64,000 nt of DNA from Basidiobolus meristosporus CBS 931.73 (Eukaryota > Basidiobolomycota > Basidiobolomycetes > Basidiobolales > Basidiobolaceae). The notes under the pieces were generated by a model. The model was not told the origin of the DNA. It ran no database searches and saw only the letters and a list, made by a program, of their open reading frames with translations. The translations under genes and the position numbers were made by a program. Below, piece after piece: positions 31,541 through 43,350 of the stretch; position 1 is the stretch's first letter, and each line of letters opens with the position of its first letter. The DNA lies in assembly GCA_002104905.1 (NCBI GenBank), contig MCFE01000121.1, positions 97,867 to 161,866 on the forward strand. The letters are read 5' to 3'.

Positions 31541-32323
31541 TCAGTACCCCACCTTCTTGGTTGACAGAGCAAACACATGAATGTGACCCTTGACTCCCTT
31601 TGTGTACGGGTGGACGTCGTAGATCTCTTTGGCCGTAGGGAACTCCAAATAAGCAATCTCTTTGCTTGGATCGAGGGTCGCTTCAGCGATGTAGATGCGA
31701 ACATCCCCGCCGTTGCTTGCGGCCAATCCATTGACAGCAATCTTGGTACCTGGAGCCAGCTCGATCTTCCATTTCCAGTCCGAGGAGCCGATCTGCTCCA
31801 CCTGCCTGCTGCAGTCTGTATAGACGATGGTGAACTTACCACGGAAGTTACCCATGTCGCTGGACAAGAGGAAGCCGAGCTGAGTAGCTCCAGGCACCGA
31901 GGTGACCTTCACTTTCTGGCCTCGCTCAATCCAATTATCATTCTTTCCCTTGGCCCACTGAGGCAGCATGAACTTGTAACCAGCGACCCTGACCTCCTTT
32001 CCGGGGCCCCAGCCAGCCTTGGTCAAGGACTGTGCCGTGTATCCAGGACCCCTGACCACGGTGTCGTAGTTCGCTGGATCATATTTCTCATTGAAGGTCA
32101 CTGCCTTGTTGTTGAATGGAGCCTGAGTTGCAGGAGCATAGCATTTCTTCTCACCATAGTCCTGGTTCTCCTCCCAGCCTTGATTCTTCCCATTACCGTA
32201 GCCTCCCTCGGAGCCTTGGCTCTCTTCATAGTACTCCCAGCTACCAGGCGTCTCCACCCATTCATCGCCTCTCACAAGCTGGATAGCTGCAACCAATGTG
32301 ATCAAAGAGTAAAGGCAACGCAT
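31541..32323 (-). CDS. Secreted protein of unknown family
   Basis: 260 residues, intronless. I start at the ATG of MRCLYSLITL; an ORF extends upstream, but that part overlaps the promoter. Signal peptide 1-19 (LITLVAAIQLVRG). A Gly/Glu/Tyr-rich segment follows (SEGGYGNGKNQGWEENQDYG), then a compact, possibly beta-rich domain with YTAQSLTKAGWGPGKEVRVAGYKF, WAKGKNDNWIERGQKV, YTDCSR and SDWKWKIELAPGTKI. Two Cys remain in the mature protein. A TATA box (CACTATAAAAG) sits 72 bp upstream, so high expression is plausible. No family recognised; an expansin-like or carbohydrate-binding role is only a guess. Confidence 0.75.
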   Translation of the reverse strand: MRCLYSLITLVAAIQLVRGDEWVETPGSWEYYEESQGSEGGYGNGKNQGWEENQDYGEKKCYAPATQAPFNNKAVTFNEKYDPANYDTVVRGPGYTAQSLTKAGWGPGKEVRVAGYKFMLPQWAKGKNDNWIERGQKVKVTSVPGATQLGFLLSSDMGNFRGKFTIVYTDCSRQVEQIGSSDWKWKIELAPGTKIAVNGLAASNGGDVRIYIAEATLDPSKEIAYLEFPTAKEIYDVHPYTKGVKGHIHVFALSTKKVGY

Positions 32324-32394
32324 GATGGGTTGGTCAACTGGGAGGAAGCTAGAGGAGAAGGGAAAGCTATGCCAGAACTCGATATATCCTTGCG

Positions 32395-32405
32395 CTTTTA
32401 TAGTG
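32395..32405 (-). promoter_or_regulatory. TATA box of the secreted-protein gene
   Basis: On minus it reads CACTATAAAAG, identical over 10 bases to the element before the Ser-rich secreted gene. Confidence 0.6.
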
Positions 32406-32599
32406 GCGGATCTGGGAGACGCATGTGAAACAACGTTACAGAGTAAATGTGACGATTCCATTGACCACTGAGAGCTAGGCACTGCAGGACGTATCTGTGG
32501 CATCTAGATACTTCTGAGGTTTTTATGGTCGAAATTCGCCTCATAAATCGAGATATCAGGATTGTGTAATCTAGCAAGGCCCTCAGCATGTATGGCTTC

Positions 32600-32680
32600 T
32601 TTGCCAGTATGTTTACATGACGAAGAACATGTTACAGAAGATCCCAAGTACATGTGTGCAATGTTTGGGACTGTTTGGTC
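32600..32680 (-). repeat. Inverted copia LTR fragment
   Basis: AAGATCCCAAGTACATGTGTGCAATG... matches the inverted LTR at 80-115 (AGGTCCCAACCATATGTGTGCAAAG). It is cut off by the plus-oriented LTR starting at 32681. Confidence 0.6.
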
Positions 32681-33683
32681 TGTTGTAAAAATTTGTAATT
32701 GCACCTAAATATTCACCTAACTTAGTCACTTTGAATATTTTCACCAAAATATCAGGTACCCAGAACATGAAAATTCTCGAAGTTGTCCAAACAGCCCCAA
32801 ACTTTGCACATATGTTTTTGGGATCTTTCTGAACCTATTCTATGTGCTAGCTATGCCAAGACCATGTAAAAGTATAAATATTACTTTTACATTCAATAAA
32901 TCATTAAATGAAAGCCACATAATCTACTTGTTCTCCAAATCACTTCCAATATCTCCAAGACTCTTACAACAAATAAAGGATGTGTAAAAAGTAAGTAGAA
33001 GTCTAACTCTCATGCTGCAGCTAAGCACATTGATATTAGTTACCATTTCACACATGAAGCTATTGAGATTAACTTGGTTGACTTAGTTTACTGTCCCAAA
33101 GATGAAATGATTGCAGAAATACTTACCAAATCATTATCTAGGGACAAACTTGAATACCTTATGTCACATTTGGGATTAGCCAATAAGAGTATTCAGTTGC
33201 ATTGGAGTGTAGTGGGAATTTGTAATTTCACCTTTATATTCACCTAACCTAGAGACTTAAATCATCACCTACAAATCTCGGAGAATACTGACCAAATTCT
33301 TTGTTGGAATATACTTGTAATATTTTCACTAAAACATCAGGTACCCAGAGCATGAAAATTTGATAAGTTATCCAAACAGCCCCAAACTCTGCACACAGTC
33401 TCTTAGGACCTTCCTAAGCATATTCTATGGGTTTTTCTTGCCAAGGTTATGTAGGCATATAATCGCTACTTTTATGTTCAATAAATTATCAAGTGTGAGC
33501 CACAAAAATTACTTGATCTCCCAATCATTTCCAATATCTTCAAAGCTCTTACAACATGCTCTGCCAATATCATGTGAAAGTATGGATACTACTTTTACAC
33601 TCAATAAGTTATTAAGGGAAAACCTCATAATCTACTTGTTCTTCCAGTCACTTCCAATATCTCCAAAACTCTTACAACAAGTT
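32681..33683 (+). mobile_element. Copia remnant: LTR, RNase H tail, LTR and LTR fragment
   Basis: LTR 32681-32971 (TGTTG...ACAACA, with an internal deletion of about 55 bp). Then 32972-33207 corresponds to the end of copia pol (match to 8340-8569: AAGCACATTGATATTAG, GATGAAATGATTGCAGA, then a PPT-like end). LTR 33208-33556 follows, and a further 3' LTR fragment is at 33557-33683. Nearly all of gag-pol is missing, so it arose by deletion or recombination between copies. Confidence 0.75.
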
Positions 33684-34030
33684 GTATATGCTGCATTCAG
33701 CAAAATCAGCTGAAATTTAGGATCCTGTGCCAGGCATCTCAGAATTGTACCAAAATATTGATGTCAGCCCTGTCACTTAGATCCTGGAATATGACTTCAT
33801 CTATTTCTGCACCCATTTTTTTGGTTGGTATTTACTTTTAATACTCTTAAAAACATCAGGGATCCAGAGTAAACTATTTGTCCAAGTTGCTCAACATGCC
33901 CCAAGTGCAGAAAATATCCCTTAGGCACCTCTTTGGCATACTATTGGCGTAAGTTCTGCCAGGACCTTGCAAAATATAAATGCAGCTTATATATGAAATG
34001 GCATATGTTCAGCCGTATTTGCCAGTAATG
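33684..34030 (+). repeat. Very old copia-like LTR relic
   Basis: It keeps the LTR word order in diverged form: GTCACTTAGATC, TTGGTTGGTATTTACTT, CATCAGGGATCCAGAG, TTGCTCAACATGCCCCAAG, TGCCAGGACC and AAATATAAATGC. No ends are preserved. Confidence 0.5.
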
Positions 34031-35229
34031 GCCCAAGTATACATTGATGCAACTATGCAAATGGTAAGCGTTTAGTAGACATAGGTGGGTCAGTAGCACG
34101 GCCATGTACATCAAGTATATCCTAAGTTGGCTGAAGATTAAAATGTCTTGTAAAATCTAAAGTGACAGCATAATTTGAGTACTGAGTCACAATATTTGCA
34201 GCCTTAATTAATGTTGTATCGAGTGAAAAGGTGCTATGTATACTTTAAAAATGGACATGTCAAATATGTATAGCAGTGACCCATAAGTGTGTGTGCAACT
34301 CTTCCTGACCTGACAAATTTTCATGCACTGGCTACCAGACATTTTGGTGAAAGTATTCCAAGTTACGGGTCACAAAATACCACGAAAGTGGTTTGGAGAA
34401 CTAGAAGAAGTAAACAACTTGTACATAACATTCTGTACCACTCGAAGTCGACTTAGCTCAATAAAGTCGGAACACACCATATTGACATACGTGTTGGGTT
34501 GTATAAGGGTTTTGCATTCAGAGATAGGCACTGGGAACTGATGCACCGCAGTATCAAGACCTAGTCAGATCCAAAATCCCATTCGCACTCCACTATAGTG
34601 AGGAGGTTTTTTCAATTACGGTGATACAATCATCTGATGGCCGTAAGTATCGTGCGCCATCTGCGGAAGAAAGCGTGTTCATAACAACATTCCGAGCAAA
34701 AACAATAGAGTTTTGGGAGATGACACATCATTGGCCTGTCTGTTAATTCCGGATTCGCTTTAACTAAAATAAGGAGAATCATGGCAGCTATTCCGATGGG
34801 GATTGGTTGGCTCTGAAATACAGTTGAATTAAAGTTCGTGCTGTCAAGAATGGTATTGGCAATGGGCATTATACGAAAGAACCTCTGGTTGGCTTCAACG
34901 AGGTGCCTGTCCAGCGTCAGTAAGCTTCTAAGACAGCCTCAAGTATGCCTCGGTAAGTCTCCCAGACAAACCTAAGGCTCAAAGGACATCATCAAGTCCT
35001 CTTTTGGTCGTCCGCAATTTGGGTGAAATCAGGGTGCTGCGGTAAGGGTAGATATACCCAAAACGGCATGAGTAAAAAACAATACCTAAGCCATAAGGCT
35101 AACCCCAAATAAAACTCAGGTGTTACCAGATTAAGATTGGAAAGCAGCAGCGATCGTTTTCCAATGAGTTAGTTAATTAACACTAGGCTCGAGACCAACT
35201 TGGAGCAAACAAGAGACCCGCCCGCTTTT
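34031..35229. other. 1.2-kb intergenic region upstream of the ABC transporter
   Basis: Short frames (for example 34323-34541 plus, 34630-34869 minus) have no recognisable domain. The last 130 bp hold the ABC gene promoter and a GTTAGTTAATTAAC palindrome-like stretch near 35166. Confidence 0.35.
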
Positions 35230-35237
35230 TATAAAAA
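35230..35237 (+). promoter_or_regulatory. TATA box of ABC transporter
   Basis: TATAAAAA lies 128 bp ahead of the ATG. Confidence 0.55.
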
Positions 35238-35364
35238 GTCGGTCCCTCCTCTCTTCCAGTTCAAGCACCTTACGTTTTCCTTGACAGACCATACGTTTTC
35301 CTTGCGTATACCCTCGACTCTTTTTGCCTGACCCCTTTCACATATATCGGATACTTCGCCAAGC

Positions 35365-38300
35365 ATGTCGAAGGAAGAGCTTCCTGAGATCACTTTAGAC
35401 AGCTCCAAAACTAACCCTGCTACTACAGTCCCGATTGACGAAAAGACCGGGAATATGGAAAAAATTGAACATGCACTCAGTCTAGATGATCCTGATGCTG
35501 AGAAGCCCAACAAGAAGAAATCCAAGAAGGACAAGAAGAAGAACAAGAAGAATAAAAAGAAGGACGAAGAACTCGGCCCTAAAGTTTCATACTATCAACT
35601 TTATCGCTTTGCCGACTCTTGGGACTACACATGTATTATGTACGTTTTAACAATCTCGGCAGCTAACCAAAGCGTGTCCGCCTCTGTTAGAGTTATCACC
35701 TTGTAATGCCTCTTTTGTAACCATCTCCTTTTATTCATAGTCTCGGTACCATATGCGCGCTTGGCTGTGGTATTGGCCAACCCTTGGTCGCCCAGCTAAT
35801 GGGCGACGTTATCTCTTCCATTACTGGACCAGCTGACCCCGCCATGATCCCGCACCAAGTAGCCCAGATTCGCGACATTGTTATCAAGTTTACCATTGTC
35901 GGGGCCGCCATTTTTGTTGCTGCCTACGGGCAGATGTGTTTCTTCACCCTGGCTGCGGAAAATCAAACCAAGCGTATCCGGCAAAAGTATTTACATGCCA
36001 TCCTACGCCAAGACATCTCTTGGCACGATACTGGCAAGAAAAGCGAATCACTCAATTCCCGCCTCAACGCCGACACCCAATTGATCTTTGACGGTATGGC
36101 CGACAAGGTCGGCATGTGCATCATGTCTTTGTCAACTTTTATTGCCGGGTTTGTCATTGCCTTCCTTGCTGGCTGGAGAATGACTCTTGTGCTGTTAACA
36201 GCAGTTCCCGTTATGGGATGTAAGTTGGTTGATTTCTATTGTACCCAGTAATGCTCTAACGTTTGTTTTCTTTAGTCTGCGGCGCTATGATGGCCAAATA
36301 CACCATGGAATCATCCTCAGATGGTCAAGACTCTTATGCCAAAGCAGGTGGTATGGCTGAGCAAGCTATAAGCTCTATCCGCACCGTGGTCGCTTTCAAT
36401 GGTCAGAATCGGGAAATCAAGCGCTTCGATGAGGTTCTCGCCGACGCGTACAAATCCGGCGTGAAAAAGTCGTTTGTCACCGGCGCTGGCATGGGCTCTT
36501 TCATGTTTGTCTTGTTCTGTGCCTATGCCCTAGCTTTCTGGTATGGTGGCCAGCAGGTCAAGGATGGTAAAATGGATAGCGGTGCAGTATTGACTGTTCT
36601 GTTCGGTACTATCATCGGTGCCTTCTCCATTGGCAACGTTGGCCCCAATATCGGTGTTTTGGCGAAGGCCCAGGCTGCTGCCTACACCATCTTCGAAACG
36701 ATTGATCGTGTACCCTCCATCGATTCCTCCAACCCCAACGGTGAAAAGCCGGAAAATATCCAGGGTCACATTGTCTTGAAAGACATCGATTTCGCGTACC
36801 CATCTCGGCCCGATGTTCCTATTTTGAAAAAGATGTCAATCGAAGTCAAGCCCGGTCAAACGGTCGCCTTGGTTGGCCATTCTGGATCCGGAAAGTCCAC
36901 AATCGTCGGTCTCTTGGAGCGTTTCTACGACCCTTTGTCAGGTTCCATCACTTTGGATGGGATTGAGATCAAGGATTACAATGTTGCTCATCTCCGCAAC
37001 ACCATCGGCCTTGTCTCACAGGAACCGGTGCTTTTCAACGCAACTGTCAAGCAGAACATTCTCTATGGCGCCAGAAAGGGCCAGACCATCCCCACGGACA
37101 AGGAGATCGAGACTGCCTGTCGCTTGGCAAATGCTCATGATTTCATTTCCAACCTCCCTAACAAATACAACACAATGGTTGGTGAGAAGGGAGCGCTTTT
37201 GTCTGGAGGCCAAAAGCAGCGCATTGCCATTGCCCGTGCTTTGATCAAGAACCCACGTGTTTTGCTTCTTGATGAGGCCACTTCTGCTCTGGATACTGAA
37301 TCGGAGCGCATTGTGCAAGCGGCCTTGGATAACGCCGCCAACGGACGTTCCACCATTGTGATTGCTCACCGCCTTTCAACCATTATCAATGCCGATCTGA
37401 TTTATGTCATGGATCGCGGGGTTGTTTTGGAATCCGGTACGCATGAATCGCTGATGGCTCTGAATGGAACGTATGCCGAGTTGGTTGCCAAGCAGCAACT
37501 CAAGACTCTCGCTGTCGAAACCTCACCCCAGACCACCATTGCCGATGACTGTACACAGCTTGAACGCAAGAGCACCCAGGGATCAATTCTTCGCCTCAAG
37601 TCCTCGCACACTTTGGACCATCCTGGCCCCACCGTCTTGGACATCCCTGAGGATAATGAGATGTCCGAGGCCCGTCGCAAGAAGGAAGCCGCCCGCAAAT
37701 TAAAGAAACAAAAAGCCCCCATTAGTCGTACGCTTGTTTATATGCGTCCGGATTACTCCATTTGTATTCTCGGCTGCGTCTTTGCCATGCTCCAGGGCGC
37801 TCTTTTCCCAACCTTTTCCCAGGTGTTTGCTAAGGCACTTGACGCCCTCACAAGATCACAACAGCCCGACTACGATTTTACCGGGAATATTCGCCGATTC
37901 TCTCTTTATTTCGTGGCCCTGGCCGTTGCTGGGTTCATCGGGTTTTGCGGCGGAATGGCAACATTCATGATTGTTGGTGAGCGCATGACTCGCCGTATGC
38001 GTTCCATCTCCTATCGCGCCATCCTGTCGCAGGAGATGGGCTTCTTTGACAAACCAGAAAACAGCACCGGCGCGCTTGCCTCCCGCCTCGCCACAGACGC
38101 ACAGCAAATGTACGACATGGTCTCCCAGGTTATCTTGACAACCGTCTCCTCCCTGGCCACCATTGCCTGTGGGCTTGGCTTTGCGTTTGCCGCCACCTGG
38201 CAGTTGACTCTTATCATTCTTGCCGCGGTACCCATCATTGGATTTGCTCAGTACCTCGAATTGGCTGCATTGACTGGTTTCGGAGAAAAAACCCGCAAGG

Positions 38301-39463
38301 CCTATGAGAAATCGGGCCAGGTTGCCGGCGAAGCCATTGCCAATATTCGGACCGTTGCGTCTTTGGCGAAGGAGGACATGTTCGAAGAACGGTATTTCGA
38401 GGTCACCAAGGAGCCCCACAAGTATGCCATCAACAAGGCACTATTCGCCTCGATCGGCTTTGCCGTTTCCCAGGCGGTTGCCATCTGGTCGTACTCTATT
38501 GGTTTCTATGCTGGCTATCGTCTGGTCGAAAACTACATTATCGGCTGGGATGCCATGTTCAAATGCATGTTCGGGATCGTCTTCATGGCCATGTCGCTCG
38601 GCCACATCACCGCCGAATTGCCCAAGTTTGCCAAGGGCAAGCAATCTGCCATCAACATCTACGAGCTTTTGGACAAGGAGACGGAGATCGATGCCAACAG
38701 GGATGGCGCCATCATCAACAAGGTGACCGGGACCATGGGATTGGAAAAGGTCGACTTCGCCTATCCTACCCGACCCGATATCCAGGTCTTCAACAAGGTT
38801 GATGTTGCCATCCGCCCATCACAGACCGTGGCGCTCGTTGGTCCATCTGGATGCGGCAAGTCGACCATTATCGCACTGATGGAGCGTTGGTACGACACCC
38901 TCGAGGGGCGGGCCTACGTGGAGGACTACAACATCAAGGATCTCCAACTGAACAACATTCGCTCGCATATGGCGCTTGTTGGTCAAGAGCCCGTCTTGTT
39001 CGATTTCTCGATCCGTGAAAACATCCTTTACGGTCTACCCGAAGGCGAAGGAACGCAGGAACAAGTCGAGGCAGCCGCCAAGCTGTCCAACATTCACAAC
39101 TTCGTCATGTCCCTTCCTGACGGCTATGATACCTCGGTTGGTGACAAGGGATCCCAATTGTCCGGTGGCCAGAAGCAGCGCATCGCAATTGCTCGTGCTT
39201 TGATCCGTAACCCCAAGATCCTGCTGCTGGATGAGGCCACCTCTGCTTTGGACTCGGAGTCCGAGAAGCTGGTCCAAGAGGCATTGGACCAGGCCCGTTC
39301 TGGACGTACCACAATTGTGATTGCTCATCGACTCAGCACCATCCAGGATGCCGACTTGATTTTGGTTGTCAAAGGGGGCAACATTGTTGAGTCCGGTAAA
39401 CACCGTGAGTTGCTAACCTTGGGTGGCGTCTATGCAGAGCTTTGTAAAAAGCAAAACCTGTAA
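35365..39463 (+). CDS. Full-size ABCB (MDR/P-glycoprotein type) transporter
   Basis: An ATP-driven exporter with TMD-NBD-TMD-NBD layout. Exons 35365-35639, 35741-36219 and 36276-39463 give 1,313 residues, the usual size. The N-terminal tail (about 52-70) is a Lys-rich block (KKKSKKDKKKNKKNKKK). NBD1: Walker A GHSGSGKST (about 450), LSGGQKQRIAIARAL (about 559), RVLLLDEATSALD, IVIAHRLSTI. NBD2: GPSGCGKST (about 1104), QLSGGQKQRIAIARAL (about 1213), KILLLDEATSALD, IVIAHRLSTI. Both sites keep every catalytic residue, so both should hydrolyse ATP. The linker is basic (RRKKEAARKLKKQK). Substrate unknown; fungal relatives export drugs, lipids or peptide pheromone. CG-rich codons contrast with the flanking repeats. 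Confidence 0.95.
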
Positions 39464-40417
39464 ATCGCACTGAACGGCGATTGGGATCACAGAGCAAACC
39501 AATGAACTTGTAATATATCGAATCACTATAATATTAGCACGCACACCTTCAAGATAATTGATCTCATTTTAATAAATTCCAATTTGAATCGTACCACCGA
39601 CTTCTCCGCTGTATTCGCGGCACCGGTCGCCATTGGGTAGATATCCATCCGGTTTAGTGGAGCAATTAATACAAATTCGCAATACCATGCAAGCTTCTCT
39701 ATCCAATGAACGGCCGCATTGATGGCGCCCAAGAATTCCAAAACCATTGCTACGAAGGAAATCGGAGTTTGGGTTGCATCACTGATTTGTGGCAGCTATC
39801 GGAAGCGTTCACCCAATGCAGGAAATACGATGTTTATTATTATTGCTGATCATCCAGGCATCCAAACACTGTGTTCAAAACATGCGATACGAAGTATCCA
39901 ACAAAACCTTAATTTTGTTCGAACTCATACCTAGCTAGCTTGTGGGTAGTAAAGTTGGACTTGTAGCAAATTCAAGGCTGCCCATCTCTTTCTTTTCTTA
40001 ATGTATATTGGATAAACAAGATTGCTAAATCCTGTGCACTTGGTGAATACGTTGTGTACGATGAGTTGTTCGGAGAAGATAGGCCAGGGGCTTGAATCGA
40101 CTCGCATGTGGTTTGCATGCCTGTATCTTTTGAATCCTGCACATGTTATCATCAGTGGCAAAAGTTTGGAAGTGTATTGATGGTACCCAAATGTACTCTT
40201 ACCAGTTTTGTTATACCCTTTCTCTGTCTGACAGCGTATACACAACATCCAGTTGACAAATAGCAGCCCATGTAGTTTTGCTTCTATCCTACCCTTTTCC
40301 AGGTATAACTGAAATTGAAGATGCCAGCACTACAGCTCACCTTCACCTAAACATAGACATTCTGGTGTCTCATGGAGTAGTTTGTTGTAGATATTCAGCT
40401 TACACCTAGACCATTCA
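39464..40417. other. Intergenic, no gene recognised
   Basis: Frames at 39719-39934 and 39931-40248 lack domains and signal sequences. I see nothing specific here. Confidence 0.3.
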
Positions 40418-40675
40418 TACAACACAAGATTCTACCAAGCCTATTGCGAAGTTATGATTTAGCTTGTAAAATACTGGCCAATTATTAGAATTAGTGAAGG
40501 CCTGGAAGTTATCAATATTTCCAAACAAGTTCAAAAGCCCCAAACTTTGCACACAGCTTCCGGCAACTTTTCTTAAAGCATTCTTATCATTAGTGGCACA
40601 AAATGAACTCAAAACAAGTGAGTATCATGCAATTCTTCCAGATCACTTTCAACACTCCCTAGAATCTTGCAACAG
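40418..40675 (+). repeat. Decayed copia-like LTR relic
   Basis: It retains CAAAAGCCCCAAACTTTGCACACA, then CACTTTCAACACTCCCTAGAATCTTGCAACA at its end, matching LTR 3' ends (CACTTCCAATATCTCCAAGACTCTTACAACA). Confidence 0.55.
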
Positions 40676-41029
40676 AGTTTCGGATTATTGATTCAAAATT
40701 CAATTTATGACATCTAAAGGACTCCAGATTATACTGGTAACCGGAGGCAATTCTCTTATATATGATAATGCTTGTTAGAAAAAGCTTGCTATTTGGCTGA
40801 TTGACCCAGTTGATGAGATAAAACACTGTGTAGGCTACTCATTTGATGCTACAAGCCCATACTGTGTATGCGTGAGATTGATTGTCTACATGCACCATAA
40901 TCAGGTGCACTAGCGAGATGTGCAAAGCATGAAAGCACATATTGGCCGATGCGCACCGACTTATTCGAGGCCTAGGTCTAATGGTCCGGTAAAGCAGAAT
41001 TTATCAAGCGAATGAGTGTTTGATATAAA

Positions 41030-41555
41030 TATGACGCGCAATGGTGGTTGTGATATAACAAGAGGGGTCGCTGATGGGTTGGAAGATGTTCATATCTTTG
41101 GCTTCATTGAGAAGGTTGAAGGGCTTCAGGTTGACACTGAGGTAGTGCTTGTTGGGGAGTGCATAGATGATCTCCTATATATTGACATTCTGGCCCAACA
41201 CCTCACCCATCTGGTCCACGGTGGCTTGCACTGAGGCTGAGTTGTCTGTGGCAAAGGTGCTGAGGGTGATCTCACGAACACTGTTGGCAACATCATCGAA
41301 TGGGATCTCCTGGATCTTGGACTTCTCGGGGCTATAGGTCCACTTGGCATGGTGGAGAAGATATACATCCTGGAGGGTGGTGTACTCGTAGCGGTGGAAG
41401 TTGGTGAAGGCCGAGCCGGTGGACTTCAGGCGAGACTCGATAGACACCTGGCCACTACAAGAGACAGTAGTTTCGACACGTCTGGTCTCATCGCCATCAC
41501 GGAGGAAGGAGTGAGGGTGGAGTTGGCCATCGATCTCAACTCAAATCTAATCTGA
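41030..41555 (-). pseudogene. Urate oxidase (uricase) C-terminal fragment, degraded
   Basis: On minus the translation gives HPHSFLRDGDETRRVE, then SRLKSTGSAFTNFHRYEYTTLQD, VREITLSTFATDNSASVQATVDQMGE, a stop, then EIIYALPNKHYLSVNL and FQPISDPSCYITTTIAR. These are consecutive uricase blocks (copper-free oxidase turning urate into 5-hydroxyisourate in peroxisomes). The N-terminal third is absent and an in-frame TAG (41167-41169) breaks the fragment. A 27-32 nt intron could remove the stop but would be far shorter than others here. It is head-to-head with the next feature. Confidence 0.8.
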
Positions 41556-41740
41556 TGTGTTCTCGTGACAACAGACCGTGTACACTCGCCAAAGCTTAGG
41601 TCAGGAACTAGCATTGTACGGAGGATATGGCCAGAAGAATGTAACCCAGAGTTAAGTCGGAATGTGGCAAAAGAGCTATCATCACTTGTATATAGACCGC
41701 GTTAGATGCCGGATAATAACATTTGGGAGCGATTCGAAGA

Positions 41741-42645
41741 ATGTCCGCATCAGTTGATATAAAGCGCCAAGCCTATGGTAAGGCCAAGGTCAGAGTTACC
41801 AAAGCTATCCGCCACACCGCCCAGTACAATGGCATTGTCGAGCTTACTTGCAAAGTGCTTCTGGAGGGTGACTGAGAAGTGGTCTACACCAAGGCTGAAA
41901 ACAGCATGGTTGTCCCTACTTATACCGTCAAGAACACTTGCTACGTTATTGCCAAAAAGTCCAACCACATCCGGGCCATCGAGCGTTCTGCTTACGAGCT
42001 TGGCAAACAGACAAGAACTCCCACGTTGTTCAACAACGTTGGACCAGAATCAATGTCAATAATGAGCCACATCCTCACTCTTTCTATCGTAATGGCAGTG
42101 AGACCAGAGAGACCTGGGTCACTGTTGCCGCTGATAGCGTGAGCATCAAGTCCGGATTGGAAGGGCTGCTGGGGTTGAAGACTACTGGCTCCTCCTTCAG
42201 CAACTTTCATCTCTGTGAGAACACCACCCTTCAGGATGCCGATGACCGCATCTTCTTCACCACCGTCAAGGCCTACTACAACACCAATACCTCGATCGGT
42301 GTTGAGAACATTTCTTTCGACCGCATCTTTGTGGGAGTCCGCGAGACCACCTTGGATCTGTTCGCTCACGAAGACTCTACCTCCACTCAGGCCACCCTGT
42401 GCTGCACGGCTGGGTTAATCTTAAAGCGGTCCCCTGAAGTCCAGGATGTATACTATGCACTCCAGAACAGTCACCACTTCACCACCAACCTTGCACACTC
42501 TAATCTCCCCAATGCTGGTTCGGAGATCACAATTATCTAACCAGTGACTGATTTCTATGGATACGCCGCTGCCACCATTGGTTGTGGTGGTAGCAAATTC
42601 CAATCTACCATTCCTTCATCCGTTGCGAAATTCATTAATTAAATC
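41741..42645 (+). pseudogene. Urate oxidase (uricase) pseudogene
   Basis: The ATG at 41741 opens MSASVDIKRQAYGKARVRV, then VELTCKVLLEGD, an in-frame TGA (41873-41875), EVVYTKAENSMVV, YTVKNTCYVIAKKSNHIRAIERSAYELG, then a deletion with frameshift near 42000. It resumes with RWTRINVNNEPHPHSFYRNG, TTGSSFSNFHLCENTTLQD, RETTLDLFAHEDSTSTQAT, SPEVQDVYYALQNSHHF, a second stop TAA (42538-42540, probably from CAA) and PVTDFYGYAAATIG. Active-site Thr (in YTVKNT) and His (in NSHHF) positions survive. The end AKFIN lacks a normal SKL-type peroxisomal signal. At least three lesions make it non-functional unless transcripts show otherwise. Confidence 0.85.
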
Positions 42646-42940
42646 TTTTTAAAAATTTCATCACCTACAGTATACAGCACGAATGCAATAAATAAGTACA
42701 GATGGCAATATAACATCTTTTGTGTGTAACAAGATCAGCATCCCAGGTTGAAATACAGTATTATTAATGCATAGAAGAATCTCAAGTTGCTCAATAACAG
42801 ATACCAGTGTTGGAACATTTCCCATAATGACAATAGATGAGCACTGAAAATTGCTGGAAGGGCAATGACAGTTCTCAAAGACAGAGTAATGAAATGGCTA
42901 GCTACTGGGAGGAGTTGGAGCTCATGTACTACTGGCAGCA

Positions 42941-43350
42941 TCTGCTCTGAATAGCCATAGTGAAGGAGGCAAGGCAAGGTACAACAGCAAATGAGCCTGG
43001 TGTGGGCCAACAACACAAGGCAGAATTTAAGGCAAAACTGTATATTTGGTTCAGTTCTTATCAGAATGAGAAGTGCTTGAGGGGGAGGATAAGACTATAA
43101 AATCCTTTTAGCAACATGGATGCCAAGATATACTGCAAATTACAGAAGGGGAACTGGATATGAAGCACAGCAGTTATGCCAATACACTGATGAAGATGAT
43201 GGAGTATAGAACTGGGTCAGCTGATCATATGATCTGGTAAACCAACCAGTGCTTACCTACATGATGCTCAATCAATAGTTCTCCACCAGAACCTTTGATG
43301 TAATAACTTATTGTGTGACATTGAGAAGGAGAACTCAGGAACCATACTCC
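42941..43350 (-). repeat. Decayed gypsy LTR (Gypsy-1 family)
   Basis: It parallels the 3701-4140 LTR in order: GAATAGCCATAG, GGCAAGGCAAGG, GTTCTTATCAGAATGAG, GGGGGAGGATAAGACTATAAA, GCAACATGGATGCCAAGATAT, GGGTCAGCTGATCATATGA and TTATTGTGTGACATTGAG. Confidence 0.65.

Noticed and set aside
31577-32428. 283-codon plus ORF
   Set aside because: Antisense shadow of the secreted-protein gene, which has a signal peptide and TATA box on minus.
39719-40248. Frames at 39719-39934 (+) and 39931-40248 (-)
   Set aside because: No homology recognised by eye, no splice extension found.
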